In this document: positions 50,496 through 59,590 of the stretch, in pieces
Layout: each line of letters starts with the position of its first letter
How positions within the stretch are numbered: position 1 is the stretch's first letter
Assembly: GCA_035998495.1 (NCBI GenBank)
Contig: DASYHP010000036.1
Span: forward strand, 6,968-70,967
Direction: 5' to 3'
Source of the DNA: Mesorhizobium_B sp035998495
GTDB taxonomy: Bacteria; Pseudomonadota; Alphaproteobacteria; Rhizobiales; Rhizobiaceae
DNA: 64,000 nt
Notes under the pieces: model-generated
The model's input: the letters and a program-made list of their open reading frames with translations, nothing else
Told to the model about the DNA's origin: nothing
Database searches by the model: none
Translations under genes and position numbers: made by a program

Positions 50496-50545
50496 GAGAG
50501 GGTTGCTCAAGTTGAAGCAGCCTTGCTCCGCATATCCTTATCTCA

Positions 50546-50559
50546 TTAAGGAATGTTAA
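50546..50559 (+). promoter_or_regulatory. CtrA-like paired TTAA motif before cpaA
   Basis: TTAA (50546-50549) and TTAA (50556-50559) are separated by 6 bp, near the TTAA-N7-TTAA consensus of CtrA, 66 bp before the cpaA start. CtrA activates pilin genes in Caulobacter. The spacing differs by one base, so this is only suggestive. Confidence 0.35.
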
Positions 50560-50624
50560 GGTTGCGCTGTCGAGCATCATCCGCGACGGGACGACAGCGA
50601 AGCCTTTGTTGCGAGAGACATATC

Positions 50625-51143
50625 ATGCTCCACGCCGTCATTTTCGTCATCTTCCCATTCTGCATGGTCTTCGCGGCGGTGTCGGACCTTCTGTCCATGA
50701 CCATCGCCAACCGGGTGTCGCTGATCCTCGTCGCGACCTTCGCGGCCGCCGCGCCGCTCACGGGAATGGATTGGACGGCTTATGCCTGGCACTGGGCGGC
50801 GGGGCTTGGCATGCTGGCCGTGACCTTCACGCTGTTTGCGGTCGGCGGCATGGGGGGCGGCGACGCAAAGCTGATCGCGGCGACCGCGCTGTGGATGGGC
50901 GCCGGCGTCGAGCTCATGCAATATCTGGTCACGGGCGCCATGATCGGCGGGGCGCTGACCCTTGCGCTGATGGCGTTTCGCGGCTCGCCCGTGGCGCTGC
51001 TCGCGGGGACGAGCCCGCGCCTCCGGCATCTGGCTGACGACAAGGCGGGCATTCCCTATGGTGCGGCGCTCGGCGCGGCCGGGCTCATCACCTTCCCCGA
51101 CACGGCGCTGATGGTCTGGGCGCGCGCGACGCTCGTGTTCTGA
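50625..51143 (+). CDS. cpaA: Prepilin peptidase CpaA (TadV)
   Basis: A 172-residue polytopic membrane aspartate protease of the A24A family that cleaves prepilin leaders. The two catalytic aspartates lie in AAVSDLLSMTI and GGMGGGDAKLIAA. Five or six hydrophobic helices cover the chain. Start at 50625 (MLHAVIFVIFPF) places the first helix at the N terminus. It begins the main cpa operon after the pilin terminator. Confidence 0.93.
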   Translation: MLHAVIFVIFPFCMVFAAVSDLLSMTIANRVSLILVATFAAAAPLTGMDWTAYAWHWAAGLGMLAVTFTLFAVGGMGGGDAKLIAATALWMGAGVELMQYLVTGAMIGGALTLALMAFRGSPVALLAGTSPRLRHLADDKAGIPYGAALGAAGLITFPDTALMVWARATLVF

Positions 51144-51312
51144 TCGGTCCGCCTTTGAAAAGAATGGATTAACGACGATCGTAAGCACGTCATTAACCCT
51201 AATTTGACGATTCCCGCGGCAGAGTCCGCTTCGATCCTCGACCGACCCCGCCAGCGCGTGAGCCGCGACGGAGCGGGTTGGCGGGGGAGACTGAAGCGAG
51301 GTTCAAGCCGCG

Positions 51313-52131
51313 ATGCCCGCATCCCGCATCATCATCCTTGGCGTGGCCGCCGCCGCCGCGGGCGGCGCCGGCTACGTGGCCAAGAACATGTCCGCGCCCA
51401 CGGTCGTCGTGGAGGAGGCCGGTCCGCAGGCGCCGCAGATCGAGCTCTCCGAGGTGCTCGTTCTTTCGGGCGACGTGCCGATGGGCTCGGCCCTCGAGAA
51501 TCAGATCGAGTGGCAGAGCTGGCCCGCTTCCGGCGTCAACGAGAACTTCATCACCCGCGACATCGAACCCGAGGCCCTGGAGAAGTTCCGGGCGTCCATC
51601 GCGCGCGTCTCGCTCTACAAGGGCGAGCCGCTGCGCCGCTCCAAGCTGATCGGGGAGGGGCAGAGCTTCATGTCCTCGATCCTGCCGGCGGGCCGTCGGG
51701 CCATCGCCACCCAGATCGCCGCCGACACCTCGGCGGGCGGCTTCATCCTGCCCAACGATTATGTAGATGTGATCATGACCCGCCGCAACCAGAACGCCGC
51801 CAATGGCGGAGCGGGGGAGGGGTTCGTCACCGAGACGATCCTGCGCAACATCAAGGTTCTGGCGATCGACCAAGCCATCCAGGAGGATGAGGAGGGGCGC
51901 AAGGTCAAGGTGGGCGAGACGGCGACGCTGGAGCTGACGCCGCAACAGGCCGAGATCATCACCGTCGCCCAGCAGATGGCCGACCGGCTCACCCTGGCGC
52001 TGCGCTCGGTCGCGGACGCCCAGGAGAAGGTCGCCGAGGAGGCCGACTATCTCGTGTCGGGCAACGGCAAGAAGGGCACCGTGCGGCTGATCAAGTCGGG
52101 CGAAGTTTCCGAGGTTGGGGCAAGGAAATGA
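51313..52131 (+). CDS. cpaB: Flp pilus assembly protein CpaB (RcpC)
   Basis: A 272-residue periplasmic protein with a single N-terminal membrane anchor (IIILGVAAAAAGGAGYVAKN) and an SAF domain around residues 45-110 (VLVLSGDVPMGSALENQIEWQSWP), typical of CpaB. The rest contains the VIMTRRNQ and VKVLAIDQ-like segments of the family. It is thought to guide the pilus between inner membrane and secretin. The stop overlaps cpaC as ATGA. A TTAACC word lies about 115 bp upstream of the ATG. Confidence 0.93.
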   Translation: MPASRIIILGVAAAAAGGAGYVAKNMSAPTVVVEEAGPQAPQIELSEVLVLSGDVPMGSALENQIEWQSWPASGVNENFITRDIEPEALEKFRASIARVSLYKGEPLRRSKLIGEGQSFMSSILPAGRRAIATQIAADTSAGGFILPNDYVDVIMTRRNQNAANGGAGEGFVTETILRNIKVLAIDQAIQEDEEGRKVKVGETATLELTPQQAEIITVAQQMADRLTLALRSVADAQEKVAEEADYLVSGNGKKGTVRLIKSGEVSEVGARK

Positions 52132-53741
52132 TCGGCGGAATCTTCACAGTGGGCTCGCCCGCGCAATCTCCCGGGCGCCCGCGGACGGCACGCGCCGTCA
52201 CGGCCGCGCTTCTGGTCGGCGCATCGCTTTTCGGCTTGGCCGCGCCGGCGCTGGCCGGCGGCACGGTGGGCAATGGCGGCGCGACGGTTTCGGCCGGCCA
52301 TAGCGGCCCGCTTGAGCGCGTCAAGCTTGGCCTGAACAAGTCGGTCGTCATCGACCTGCCGGCCGACGCCTACGACATCCTCGTCGCCAACCCTGCCGTC
52401 GCCGACGCCGTGACGCGGACGGCGCGCCGCATCTACCTGTTCGGCAAGGCGGTGGGCGAGACCAACATCTTCGTGTTCGGCCAGAACGGCGAGCCCGTGG
52501 CAAGCCTCGACCTCGTGGTGGAGCGCGACGTGGCGGGTCTGGAGGACTATCTCGCCCGCTTCATCCCCGGCTCCGACATCCAGGTGGAGCTCCTCAACGA
52601 CAACGTGGTGCTCACCGGCACGGTGGAGACGCCGCTCGACGCGCAGCGCGCAGCGCGCCTCGCCCAGGTTTTCGTGACGGGCGGTGAGGCCACGACCGGT
52701 CAGTATTCGCAGACGGCCGCCGCCGCCAGCGAGGGCGGCGAGGTGGACATCGACAACCCCGACAGCGAGCGCCAGCAGAGCCAGATCGTCAACCTGATCC
52801 AGATCATCGGCGAGGACCAGGTGACGCTGAAGGTCACGGTAGCCGAGGTCTCGCGCTCGGTGATGAAGCAGCTCGGCGTGAACCTCGTCGCCGGCAATGA
52901 CGGCAGCGGCATCGCCTGGGGCGCCATCGGCGAACACGCCTTCGGGCTCGGCAAGCCCCTGTCGGCGAGCGGCTTCGCGCTCGGCAGCTCCGCCCTCGAC
53001 GCCTATGTCAACGCGATGGAGCAGACTGGCGTCATGAAGACGCTGGCCGAGCCGACATTGACGGCGGTCTCCGGCGAGAAGGCGACGTTCCAGGTCGGCG
53101 GCGAGTTCAACCTCGTCACCAGCCGGACCGGCGGGGGAGAGGAGGCACTGACCTACGACGTCGAGAAGCTCGAATACGGCATCGGGCTGGAGTTCCAGCC
53201 TGTGGTGCTGTCGCCGGGCCGGATCAGCCTCAAGGTGAGGACGTCCGTTTCCGAGCCGACCACGGAAGGGTCGGTCAACTTCGAGTATGGACCCCCTGGA
53301 AAGGACAGAGGGCTGCTCGGCCGGATCTTCGAGCCGCGGGCCAACACGGTGGGCACCAATCTTCTGTCGATCCGCAAGCGGCTCGCCGACACCACCGTCG
53401 AGCTCCCCTCCGGCGGCTCCATGATGATCGCGGGCCTCGTGCGCGACGACGTGCGCCAGGCGGTGAACGGCCTGCCCGGCCTCGCCAAGCTTCCCGTGCT
53501 CGGCACGCTGTTCAGGTCGCGCGACTTCGTGCGCAACGAAACCGAGCTGGTGATCATCGTGACGCCCTATCTCGCCCGGCCCGTGGCGCGCACCGAACTC
53601 GCCAAGCCCGACGACAACTTCAACGCCGCCAGCGATGGCGCCGGCATGTTCCTGGGCCGGCTGAACCGGGTCTACGGCGCCATGCAGACCGACAAGCCCC
53701 ATGGCCGGTACCACGGCGTGGTCGGCTTCATCTACAAGTGA
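52128..53741 (+). CDS. cpaC: Type II/IV secretion secretin CpaC (RcpA)
   Basis: The 537-residue outer-membrane secretin of the Tad machine. A signal peptide (to about residue 43, near LAGG) precedes the pilus-secretin N domain (NKSVVIDLPADAYDILVANP), a BON-like segment and the C-terminal secretin channel with VSGEKATFQVGGEF and LPSGGSMMIAGLVRDD, then NETELVIIVTPYLARPV. It forms the outer-membrane pore through which pili exit. It overlaps cpaB and cpaD by 4 bp each (ATGA and GTGA). Confidence 0.95.
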   Translation: MIGGIFTVGSPAQSPGRPRTARAVTAALLVGASLFGLAAPALAGGTVGNGGATVSAGHSGPLERVKLGLNKSVVIDLPADAYDILVANPAVADAVTRTARRIYLFGKAVGETNIFVFGQNGEPVASLDLVVERDVAGLEDYLARFIPGSDIQVELLNDNVVLTGTVETPLDAQRAARLAQVFVTGGEATTGQYSQTAAAASEGGEVDIDNPDSERQQSQIVNLIQIIGEDQVTLKVTVAEVSRSVMKQLGVNLVAGNDGSGIAWGAIGEHAFGLGKPLSASGFALGSSALDAYVNAMEQTGVMKTLAEPTLTAVSGEKATFQVGGEFNLVTSRTGGGEEALTYDVEKLEYGIGLEFQPVVLSPGRISLKVRTSVSEPTTEGSVNFEYGPPGKDRGLLGRIFEPRANTVGTNLLSIRKRLADTTVELPSGGSMMIAGLVRDDVRQAVNGLPGLAKLPVLGTLFRSRDFVRNETELVIIVTPYLARPVARTELAKPDDNFNAASDGAGMFLGRLNRVYGAMQTDKPHGRYHGVVGFIYK

Positions 53742-54484
53742 GCGGGACCAAGGCCATGCACCCTCAAGCCACCACATCGCGCCGCGACAGACCCGGCCGC
53801 GCCCCGCTCACGCCGAAGACGGTGCTCGCGCTGGCCGCGCTCGCCCTTGCCGGCGCCTGCACCAACGGCGAGCGGCACTCGCTGCATATCGGCGCCACGC
53901 CTGATGACTACCGCACCAACCATCCCATCGTCATCGGCGAGCGCGACGAGGTGCTCGACCTGCCGGTGGGCTCTTCCGAGCGCGGCCTGACCGGGCTGCA
54001 GAAGGCCCGCTTCGACGGCTTCCTCGCCACTTACGACCGAACGGCCGCGCCCGTTCTGACGGTCACGGCCCCGGTGGGGGCGGCCAACGAGGCGGCCGCC
54101 TCGCACCTCGCCCACGACCTGGTCGGGCGCGCCCGCTTGAAGGGCGTGCCGTCCTCGCGCATCGCGCTCAGCTCCTATGGGGCGAGCGCCGCCGAGAGCG
54201 CCCCGCCCGTCCGCGTCGTGTTCACGGCCATGCGCGCCTACACCGCCGGCAAATGCGGGCGCTGGCCGGCGGACATCGGGGAGACGGCGGAGAACAAGCA
54301 CTGGGCCAATTTCGGCTGCTCGGCCCAGAACAACCTGGCCGCCCAGGTCGCCAACCCCGCCGATCTGCTCGGCCCCCGCCAGCCCTCCGAGATCGACGCC
54401 GAGAACCGCAAGCGGGTGATCGACGCCTACCAGAATCGCGAGATCACGGGCGAGTTCATCGAACAATCCGAGATCGCCTACTGA
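53738..54484 (+). CDS. cpaD: Pilus assembly lipoprotein CpaD
   Basis: A 248-residue protein with a lipoprotein signal: hydrophobic VLALAALALAGAC, lipobox LAGAC with the cysteine near residue 40. The mature part includes HIGATPDDYRTNHPIVIGE and SLHIG... segments, and CGRWPADIGETAENKHWANFGCSAQNNLAAQVANP, which is characteristic of CpaD. It is needed for secretin assembly in the outer membrane. GTG at 53738 overlaps the cpaC stop; an ATG at 53756 is an alternative start. Confidence 0.9.
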   Translation: MSGTKAMHPQATTSRRDRPGRAPLTPKTVLALAALALAGACTNGERHSLHIGATPDDYRTNHPIVIGERDEVLDLPVGSSERGLTGLQKARFDGFLATYDRTAAPVLTVTAPVGAANEAAASHLAHDLVGRARLKGVPSSRIALSSYGASAAESAPPVRVVFTAMRAYTAGKCGRWPADIGETAENKHWANFGCSAQNNLAAQVANPADLLGPRQPSEIDAENRKRVIDAYQNREITGEFIEQSEIAY

Positions 54485-54516
54485 GCCGCGCACGCGAGCG
54501 CCGAGGACCAAGACCC

Positions 54517-55800
54517 ATGAGCAACCTCGCTTACGACATCGCCGACGATGATGGCGCAAGCCATGACGCGGCGCTGCTGCAGTCCATGCGGCCGGTGCCG
54601 CGCATCTCGATCCAGGCCTTCTGCGAGACGGAAGCCGTGTCGAGCCCCATCGAGCGCGCCGGCGAGGACCGCCGCATGGCCAAGGCTCATCTCAGGGTGC
54701 AGATGGGCGGCGTCCCGGCCGCGCTGGAATTCTATGGCAGCGCGCCCACGCCCAACCTCATCATCGTCGAATCGCGGCGCGAGCCGCGCGACCTCATGGA
54801 CCAACTCCGCCGGTTGGCCGAGGTCTGCGATCCGTCCTCCAGGGTGGTGGTGATCGGCCATTACAACGACGTGAGCCTTTACCGCGACCTGATCCGCTCG
54901 GGCGTGTCGGAATATGTGGTGGCGCCGATCTCCATGGCCGACATCGTGGCGGTCATCACCGCGCTGTTCGTGGACCCGGAAGCCGAACCCCTCGGGCGCT
55001 CGATCGCCTTCATCGGCGCCAAGGGCGGGGTCGGCTCGTCCACGCTCGCGCACAACGCGGCATGGGCGATTTCCAGCCTGTTCGGCTCCGAGGTGGTGGT
55101 GGCCGACATGGACCTGCCCTTCGGCACGGCCAACATCAACTTCGACCAGGATCCCGCGCAAGGCATCGCGGAAGCCGTGTTCTCGCCGGAACGGATCGAC
55201 GAGGTCTATCTCGATCGCCTGCTCGCGCAATGCGCCGAACGCCTGTCGCTCCTCGCCGCGCCCTCGACGCTGGACCGCACCTACGACTTCGATCCCGACG
55301 CGTTCAGGGGCATCATCGACACGGTTCAGCGCTCCGCGCCCTTTCTCGTGCTCGACCTGCCTCATGTCTGGAACGGCTGGGCGCGAGCCACGCTCGCGCA
55401 GGCCGATGAGGTGGTGATCACCGCCACGCCCGAACTCGCCAATCTCCGCAACGCCAAGAACCTGGTGGACACGCTCAAGAAGCTTCGGCCCAACGATGCG
55501 CCGCCGCGTCTGGTCGTCAATCAGGTGGGCGTGCCGAAGCGTCCCGAGATCTCCGCGGCCGAGTTCTGCGAGCCTTTGGGGCTGGAGCCCGTGGCGGTGA
55601 TCCCGTTCGAGCCGCAGCTCTTCGGCAACGCCTCCAACAATGGCCGGATGCTGGGCGAGATGGACGCGCAGAACCCCGTCGTGCAGACGATCAACCAGAT
55701 GGCGCATGTGCTGACGGGCCGAGCCGAGTTGAAGGGCCGCAAGCCTTCGGGCCTGAAGGGCCTGATGGATAAGCTGAAACTCAGCAAGACGAAGAAGTAG
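54517..55800 (+). CDS. cpaE: Pilus assembly ATPase-like protein CpaE (TadZ)
   Basis: A 427-residue protein with an N-terminal receiver-like domain and a C-terminal ParA/MinD-like P-loop domain. The deviant Walker A is GAKGGVGSSTLAHNAA; ADMDLPFGTANINFD and the later VVNQVGVPKRPEI are typical. CpaE/TadZ localises the Tad machine, usually to a cell pole. Start at 54517 precedes MSNLAYDIADDDG; a longer open frame would run back into cpaD. It lies 32 bp after cpaD. Confidence 0.93.
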   Translation: MSNLAYDIADDDGASHDAALLQSMRPVPRISIQAFCETEAVSSPIERAGEDRRMAKAHLRVQMGGVPAALEFYGSAPTPNLIIVESRREPRDLMDQLRRLAEVCDPSSRVVVIGHYNDVSLYRDLIRSGVSEYVVAPISMADIVAVITALFVDPEAEPLGRSIAFIGAKGGVGSSTLAHNAAWAISSLFGSEVVVADMDLPFGTANINFDQDPAQGIAEAVFSPERIDEVYLDRLLAQCAERLSLLAAPSTLDRTYDFDPDAFRGIIDTVQRSAPFLVLDLPHVWNGWARATLAQADEVVITATPELANLRNAKNLVDTLKKLRPNDAPPRLVVNQVGVPKRPEISAAEFCEPLGLEPVAVIPFEPQLFGNASNNGRMLGEMDAQNPVVQTINQMAHVLTGRAELKGRKPSGLKGLMDKLKLSKTKK

Positions 55801-55885
55801 CCAAGGGCCGAGCGCCCCGGCCTGCCGGTCCTGCCGGCAGCCGGCGCCGCGCGACGAGCCGGGATCGTGTTTCGGGTGACGAAGA

Positions 55886-57367
55886 ATGTTCGGCAAGCGG
55901 GGCAATGACGAGCCAAGGGGCGGGACGCCCCAGTTCAGGCCTCCGGCGCCGCCGGTCGCCGTCGCGGCGTCCCAGGCGCCCGAACCGGCTGCGCGCGCGC
56001 CGCAGCCGCAAGCCGCCGCCGCTCCTTCCCGCAGGGTCGTCGAGGCGCCCCCGCCGGTTCCGGCGCGGCCGGGTCGCGAGCGCTCGGAAGGCTACTACGA
56101 CACCAAGAGCCAGGTTTTCTCCGCCCTTATCGACACCATCGACTTGAGCCAGTTGGCGAAGCTCGATCCGGAGGCGGCGCGCGAAGAGATCCGCGACATC
56201 GTCAACGACATCATCGCCATCAAGAACTTCGCGATGTCGATCGCCGAGCAGGAGGAGCTGCTCGACGACATCTGCAACGACGTGCTCGGCTATGGGCCGC
56301 TCGAGCCGCTGCTCGCCCGCGACGACATCGCCGACATCATGGTGAACGGCGCCAAGCACATCTTCATCGAAGTGGGCGGCAAGGTCGAGCAGACCAATAT
56401 CCGCTTCCGCGACAACCAGCAGCTTCTCAACGTCTGCCAGCGCATCGTCTCCCAGGTCGGCCGCCGCGTGGACGAGTCCTCGCCCATCTGCGACGCGCGC
56501 CTGCCCGATGGCTCCCGCGTCAACGTGATCGCCCCGCCGCTCGCGATCGACGGCGCCGCCCTGACGATCCGCAAATTCAAGAAGGACAAGCTGACGCTCG
56601 ACCAGCTCGTCAAGTTCGGCGCCATCTCGCCCGAAGGGGCGGAGGTTCTCAAGATTATCGGGCGCGTCCGCTGCAACGTGATCATCTCCGGCGGCACGGG
56701 CTCGGGCAAGACGACGCTCCTCAATTGCCTGACCAACTATGTGGATCGGGACGAGCGCGTGATCACCTGCGAGGACTCGGCCGAGCTGCAGCTCCAGCAG
56801 CCTCATGTGGTGCGGCTCGAAACGCGCCCGCCCAACCTCGAAGGCGAGGGCCTGGTGACCATGCGCGACCTCGTCAAGAACTGCCTGCGCATGCGGCCCG
56901 AGCGCATCATCGTGGGCGAGGTGCGCGGCCCCGAAGTGTTCGACCTGCTTCAGGCCATGAACACCGGCCATGACGGCTCCATGGGCACGATCCACTCGAA
57001 CAGCCCGCGCGAATGCCTGAACCGCATGGAATCCATGATCGCCATGGGCGGGTTCAGCCTGCCCCAGAAGACCGTGCGCGAGATCATCGTGGGCTCGGTG
57101 GACGTGATCGTCCAGGCGGCCCGCCTGCGCGACGGCTCGCGCCGCATCACCCACATCACCGAGGTGATCGGCATGGAAGGCGACGTGGTGATCACCCAGG
57201 ACTTGGTCCTCTACAACATCAAGGGCGAGGACCAGAACGGCAGGCTTGTCGGCCAACATGTCTCGACCGGCATCGGCCGCCCGCATTTCTGGGACCGCGC
57301 CCGCTACTATGGCGAGGAGGCACGCCTGGCTACGGCCCTCGAAGGTATGGAACGCGCGACGAACTGA
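55886..57367 (+). CDS. cpaF: Pilus assembly ATPase CpaF (TadA)
   Basis: The 493-residue hexameric ATPase that drives Tad pilus assembly at the inner membrane. A proline/alanine-rich N terminus (about 70 residues) is followed by the type II/IV secretion ATPase domain with Walker A SGGTGSGKTTLLNCL, ITCEDSAELQLQQPHVVRLE, MRPERIIVGEVRGPEVFD (Walker B region) and GTIHSNSPRECLNR. It lies 85 bp after cpaE. Confidence 0.96.
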   Translation: MFGKRGNDEPRGGTPQFRPPAPPVAVAASQAPEPAARAPQPQAAAAPSRRVVEAPPPVPARPGRERSEGYYDTKSQVFSALIDTIDLSQLAKLDPEAAREEIRDIVNDIIAIKNFAMSIAEQEELLDDICNDVLGYGPLEPLLARDDIADIMVNGAKHIFIEVGGKVEQTNIRFRDNQQLLNVCQRIVSQVGRRVDESSPICDARLPDGSRVNVIAPPLAIDGAALTIRKFKKDKLTLDQLVKFGAISPEGAEVLKIIGRVRCNVIISGGTGSGKTTLLNCLTNYVDRDERVITCEDSAELQLQQPHVVRLETRPPNLEGEGLVTMRDLVKNCLRMRPERIIVGEVRGPEVFDLLQAMNTGHDGSMGTIHSNSPRECLNRMESMIAMGGFSLPQKTVREIIVGSVDVIVQAARLRDGSRRITHITEVIGMEGDVVITQDLVLYNIKGEDQNGRLVGQHVSTGIGRPHFWDRARYYGEEARLATALEGMERATN

Positions 57368-57412
57368 CCGGACGGGCCTCGGCTCGTCCTCGCTCACACA
57401 AGGATTTGGCTC

Positions 57413-58426
57413 ATGCCGGGCCTCGACAACCCCATCCTGATCTTCGTGGCGCTTGCGGGAATGAGCGCGGGTCTCTTGGCCTATGCGTTTCTTTTCAACC
57501 GCATCGCCAGCGAGAAGAAGACAGGCAAGCGCCTGGAGGCGATCAAGCAGGCCGAGACCGACCGTTCCGCGGTGAATGCCTCGCGCGACCGCCTGGCCGA
57601 GGCCACCAAGCGCCGCAAATCGGTGCAGGACTCGCTCAACGATCTCGACCAGAAGCAGAAGGCGCGCGAGCAGAACACCCGCAAGCCGCCGCTCAAGGTG
57701 CAGATCCGCCAGGCGGGCATGACGGTCAGCATCGAGCGCTTCTACCTCTTCTCCGCGCTTGTTGGGCTGGCGCTGGCGGCCCTCGTCTTCCTGTCCGGCG
57801 CGCCGATCTATGTGGTGCTCGGCGCGGCCGTCGCCGGCGCCCTGGGCCTGCCGCGCTGGTTCGTGGCCTTTCGCCGCGGCCGCCGGGTGAAGGCCTTCCT
57901 CAACGAGTTTCCCAACGCGCTCGACGTGATCGTGCGCGCGGTGAAGTCGGGCCTGCCGCTCAACGACGCGGTGCGGCTCATCGCCAACGAGTCGGTCGAG
58001 CCCGTGCGCGGCGAGTTCCGGCGCATCGTCGAGTCGCAGCAGGTGGGCCTCTCCATCCCCGAGGCCTGCCTCAGGATGTCCGAGACCATGCCCTGCAATG
58101 AGGCGAGCTTCTTCGGCATCGTGATCCAGATCCAGAGCCAAGCGGGCGGCAACCTGTCCGAAGCCATCGGCAACTTGAGCCGCGTGCTGCGCGACCGCAA
58201 GAAGATGAAGGCCAAGGTGAACGCGCTCTCCATGGAGGCCAAGGCGTCGGCCGCCATCATCGGCGCGCTGCCCTTTATCGTCGCCCTTCTCGTTTACCTC
58301 TCCTCGCCCAGCTACATCATGCCGCTTTTCACGACGAGCACGGGCCACCTCATCCTCGGTGTTTCCGGCGTCTGGATGTCGATCGGCCTGTTCGTGATGA
58401 AGAAGATGATCAACTTCGAGGTTTAG
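57413..58426 (+). CDS. tadB: Tad pilus inner-membrane platform protein TadB
   Basis: A 337-residue inner-membrane protein of the type II secretion F family. Hydrophobic helices lie near residues 5-23, 108-145, and two more near the C terminus (around 280-335). The cytoplasmic part has FLNEFPNALDVIVRAVKSGLPLNDAVRLIA, the core T2SSF segment. It forms the platform with TadC on which CpaF acts. A long basic, coiled region (about residues 40-95) follows the first helix. Confidence 0.94.
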   Translation: MPGLDNPILIFVALAGMSAGLLAYAFLFNRIASEKKTGKRLEAIKQAETDRSAVNASRDRLAEATKRRKSVQDSLNDLDQKQKAREQNTRKPPLKVQIRQAGMTVSIERFYLFSALVGLALAALVFLSGAPIYVVLGAAVAGALGLPRWFVAFRRGRRVKAFLNEFPNALDVIVRAVKSGLPLNDAVRLIANESVEPVRGEFRRIVESQQVGLSIPEACLRMSETMPCNEASFFGIVIQIQSQAGGNLSEAIGNLSRVLRDRKKMKAKVNALSMEAKASAAIIGALPFIVALLVYLSSPSYIMPLFTTSTGHLILGVSGVWMSIGLFVMKKMINFEV

Positions 58427-58479
58427 GTCCCGGCTCCTTTTCCGGCCCGAACAGCGCTCGCCCCAGGATGGCTTGACCG

Positions 58480-59499
58480 ATGACCGACCAAATCATGAAG
58501 GCCCTCCTCGATCCCGGCTTCCTGATCGCGCTTCTGACGGGGGTCGCCGTCTTCGCCACCGTGTTCACCGCGCTGCCCGCGCTCGGCGGCAACCCGCTCA
58601 AGAACCGCATGAAGTCGGTGGCGCTGGAGCGTGACGAGCTGCGCGCCAAGCAGCGCGCCCGGCTCGCCCAGGATGCCGACCGCCGCCGCAAGGGCCTGCG
58701 GGAGGAAAAGGCCAAGGGCATGACCGACATTGTGGAAAAGCTCGACCTGCGCAAGGCGCTCGCCGACGAGAACACGCTGGCCAAGCTCAAGATGGCGGGT
58801 TTTCGCGGGCAGAACCCGCTCACCCGCTTCCTGTTCTTCCGTCTGGTGCTCCCCTTTGTCGGCCTTCTGCTGGCGGCCGCCTATGTGTTCCTTCTGGGCG
58901 GGCTGCCCGAGCAGCCCGTGCTCATCAAGCTCTTCGTCTGCGTGGTGGGGGCCTATGCCGGCTTCTATGCGCCGGTGATGTATGTCTCCAACCGGGCCAA
59001 CAAGCGCCGCACCTCGATCCAGAAAGCCTGGCCCGACGCGCTCGACCTGATGCTGATCTGCGTGGAGTCGGGCATATCGGTGGAGCAGGCGTTCCGCCGC
59101 GTGGCCGAGGAGGTCGGCGCACAGTCGGTGGAGCTGGCGGAGGAATTCGTGCTCACCAATGCCGAGCTGTCGTTCTTGCCCGAGCGGCGCCAGGCTTATG
59201 AGAACCTGGCGTCCCGCACGGGGCTGGAGAACGTGAAAAGCGTCAGCCAGGCGCTGATCCAGGCGGAGCGCTACGGCACGCCGGTGGCGACTGCCCTTCG
59301 CGTGCTCGCGCAGGAAAGCCGCGACCAGCGCATGAACGCGGCCGAGAAGAAGGCCGCGGCGCTGCCGCCCAAGCTGACCGTGCCGATGATCCTGTTCTTC
59401 CTGCCCGTGCTGTTCGCCGTGATCCTGGGCCCCGCCGGCATCCAGGTCAGCGAGCAGGGCATCTTCGGCGAAAAGCAGCAGCCGTCGAGCACCGACTAG
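58480..59499 (+). CDS. tadC: Tad pilus inner-membrane platform protein TadC
   Basis: A 339-residue inner-membrane T2SSF protein partnering TadB. It has an N-terminal helix (residues 11-30), two helices near residues 126-175, a cytoplasmic ESGISVEQAFRRVAEEVG and RTGLENVKSVSQALIQAERYGTPV region, and a C-terminal helix MILFFLPVLFAVILGPAG. It closes the plus-strand cpa operon. A hairpin sits between it and the next, convergent gene. Confidence 0.94.
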   Translation: MTDQIMKALLDPGFLIALLTGVAVFATVFTALPALGGNPLKNRMKSVALERDELRAKQRARLAQDADRRRKGLREEKAKGMTDIVEKLDLRKALADENTLAKLKMAGFRGQNPLTRFLFFRLVLPFVGLLLAAAYVFLLGGLPEQPVLIKLFVCVVGAYAGFYAPVMYVSNRANKRRTSIQKAWPDALDLMLICVESGISVEQAFRRVAEEVGAQSVELAEEFVLTNAELSFLPERRQAYENLASRTGLENVKSVSQALIQAERYGTPVATALRVLAQESRDQRMNAAEKKAAALPPKLTVPMILFFLPVLFAVILGPAGIQVSEQGIFGEKQQPSSTD

Positions 59500-59544
59500 G
59501 CGGCCCGGCCCTGGAGAGTTTCCCGCTGGGGACCATTTGGCGCT

Positions 59545-59570
59545 TCAGCCGACAAACCGTTGTCGGCTGA
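59545..59570. terminator. Bidirectional hairpin between tadC and the zinc-finger gene
   Basis: TCAGCCGACAA (59545-59555) and TTGTCGGCTGA (59560-59570) form a perfect 11-bp stem with an ACCG loop, placed between two convergent genes. No T run follows on either strand, so termination is inferred from position and stem strength. Confidence 0.5.
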
Positions 59571-59590
59571 TCGGCTCCGCAAACCGCTTC

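Noticed and set aside
55781..58348. 855-residue open frame on the minus strand opposite cpaF and tadB
   Set aside because: It is the codon-position shadow of two well-recognised genes in GC-rich DNA, shows low-complexity H/R/D/L-rich protein, and has no family resemblance.
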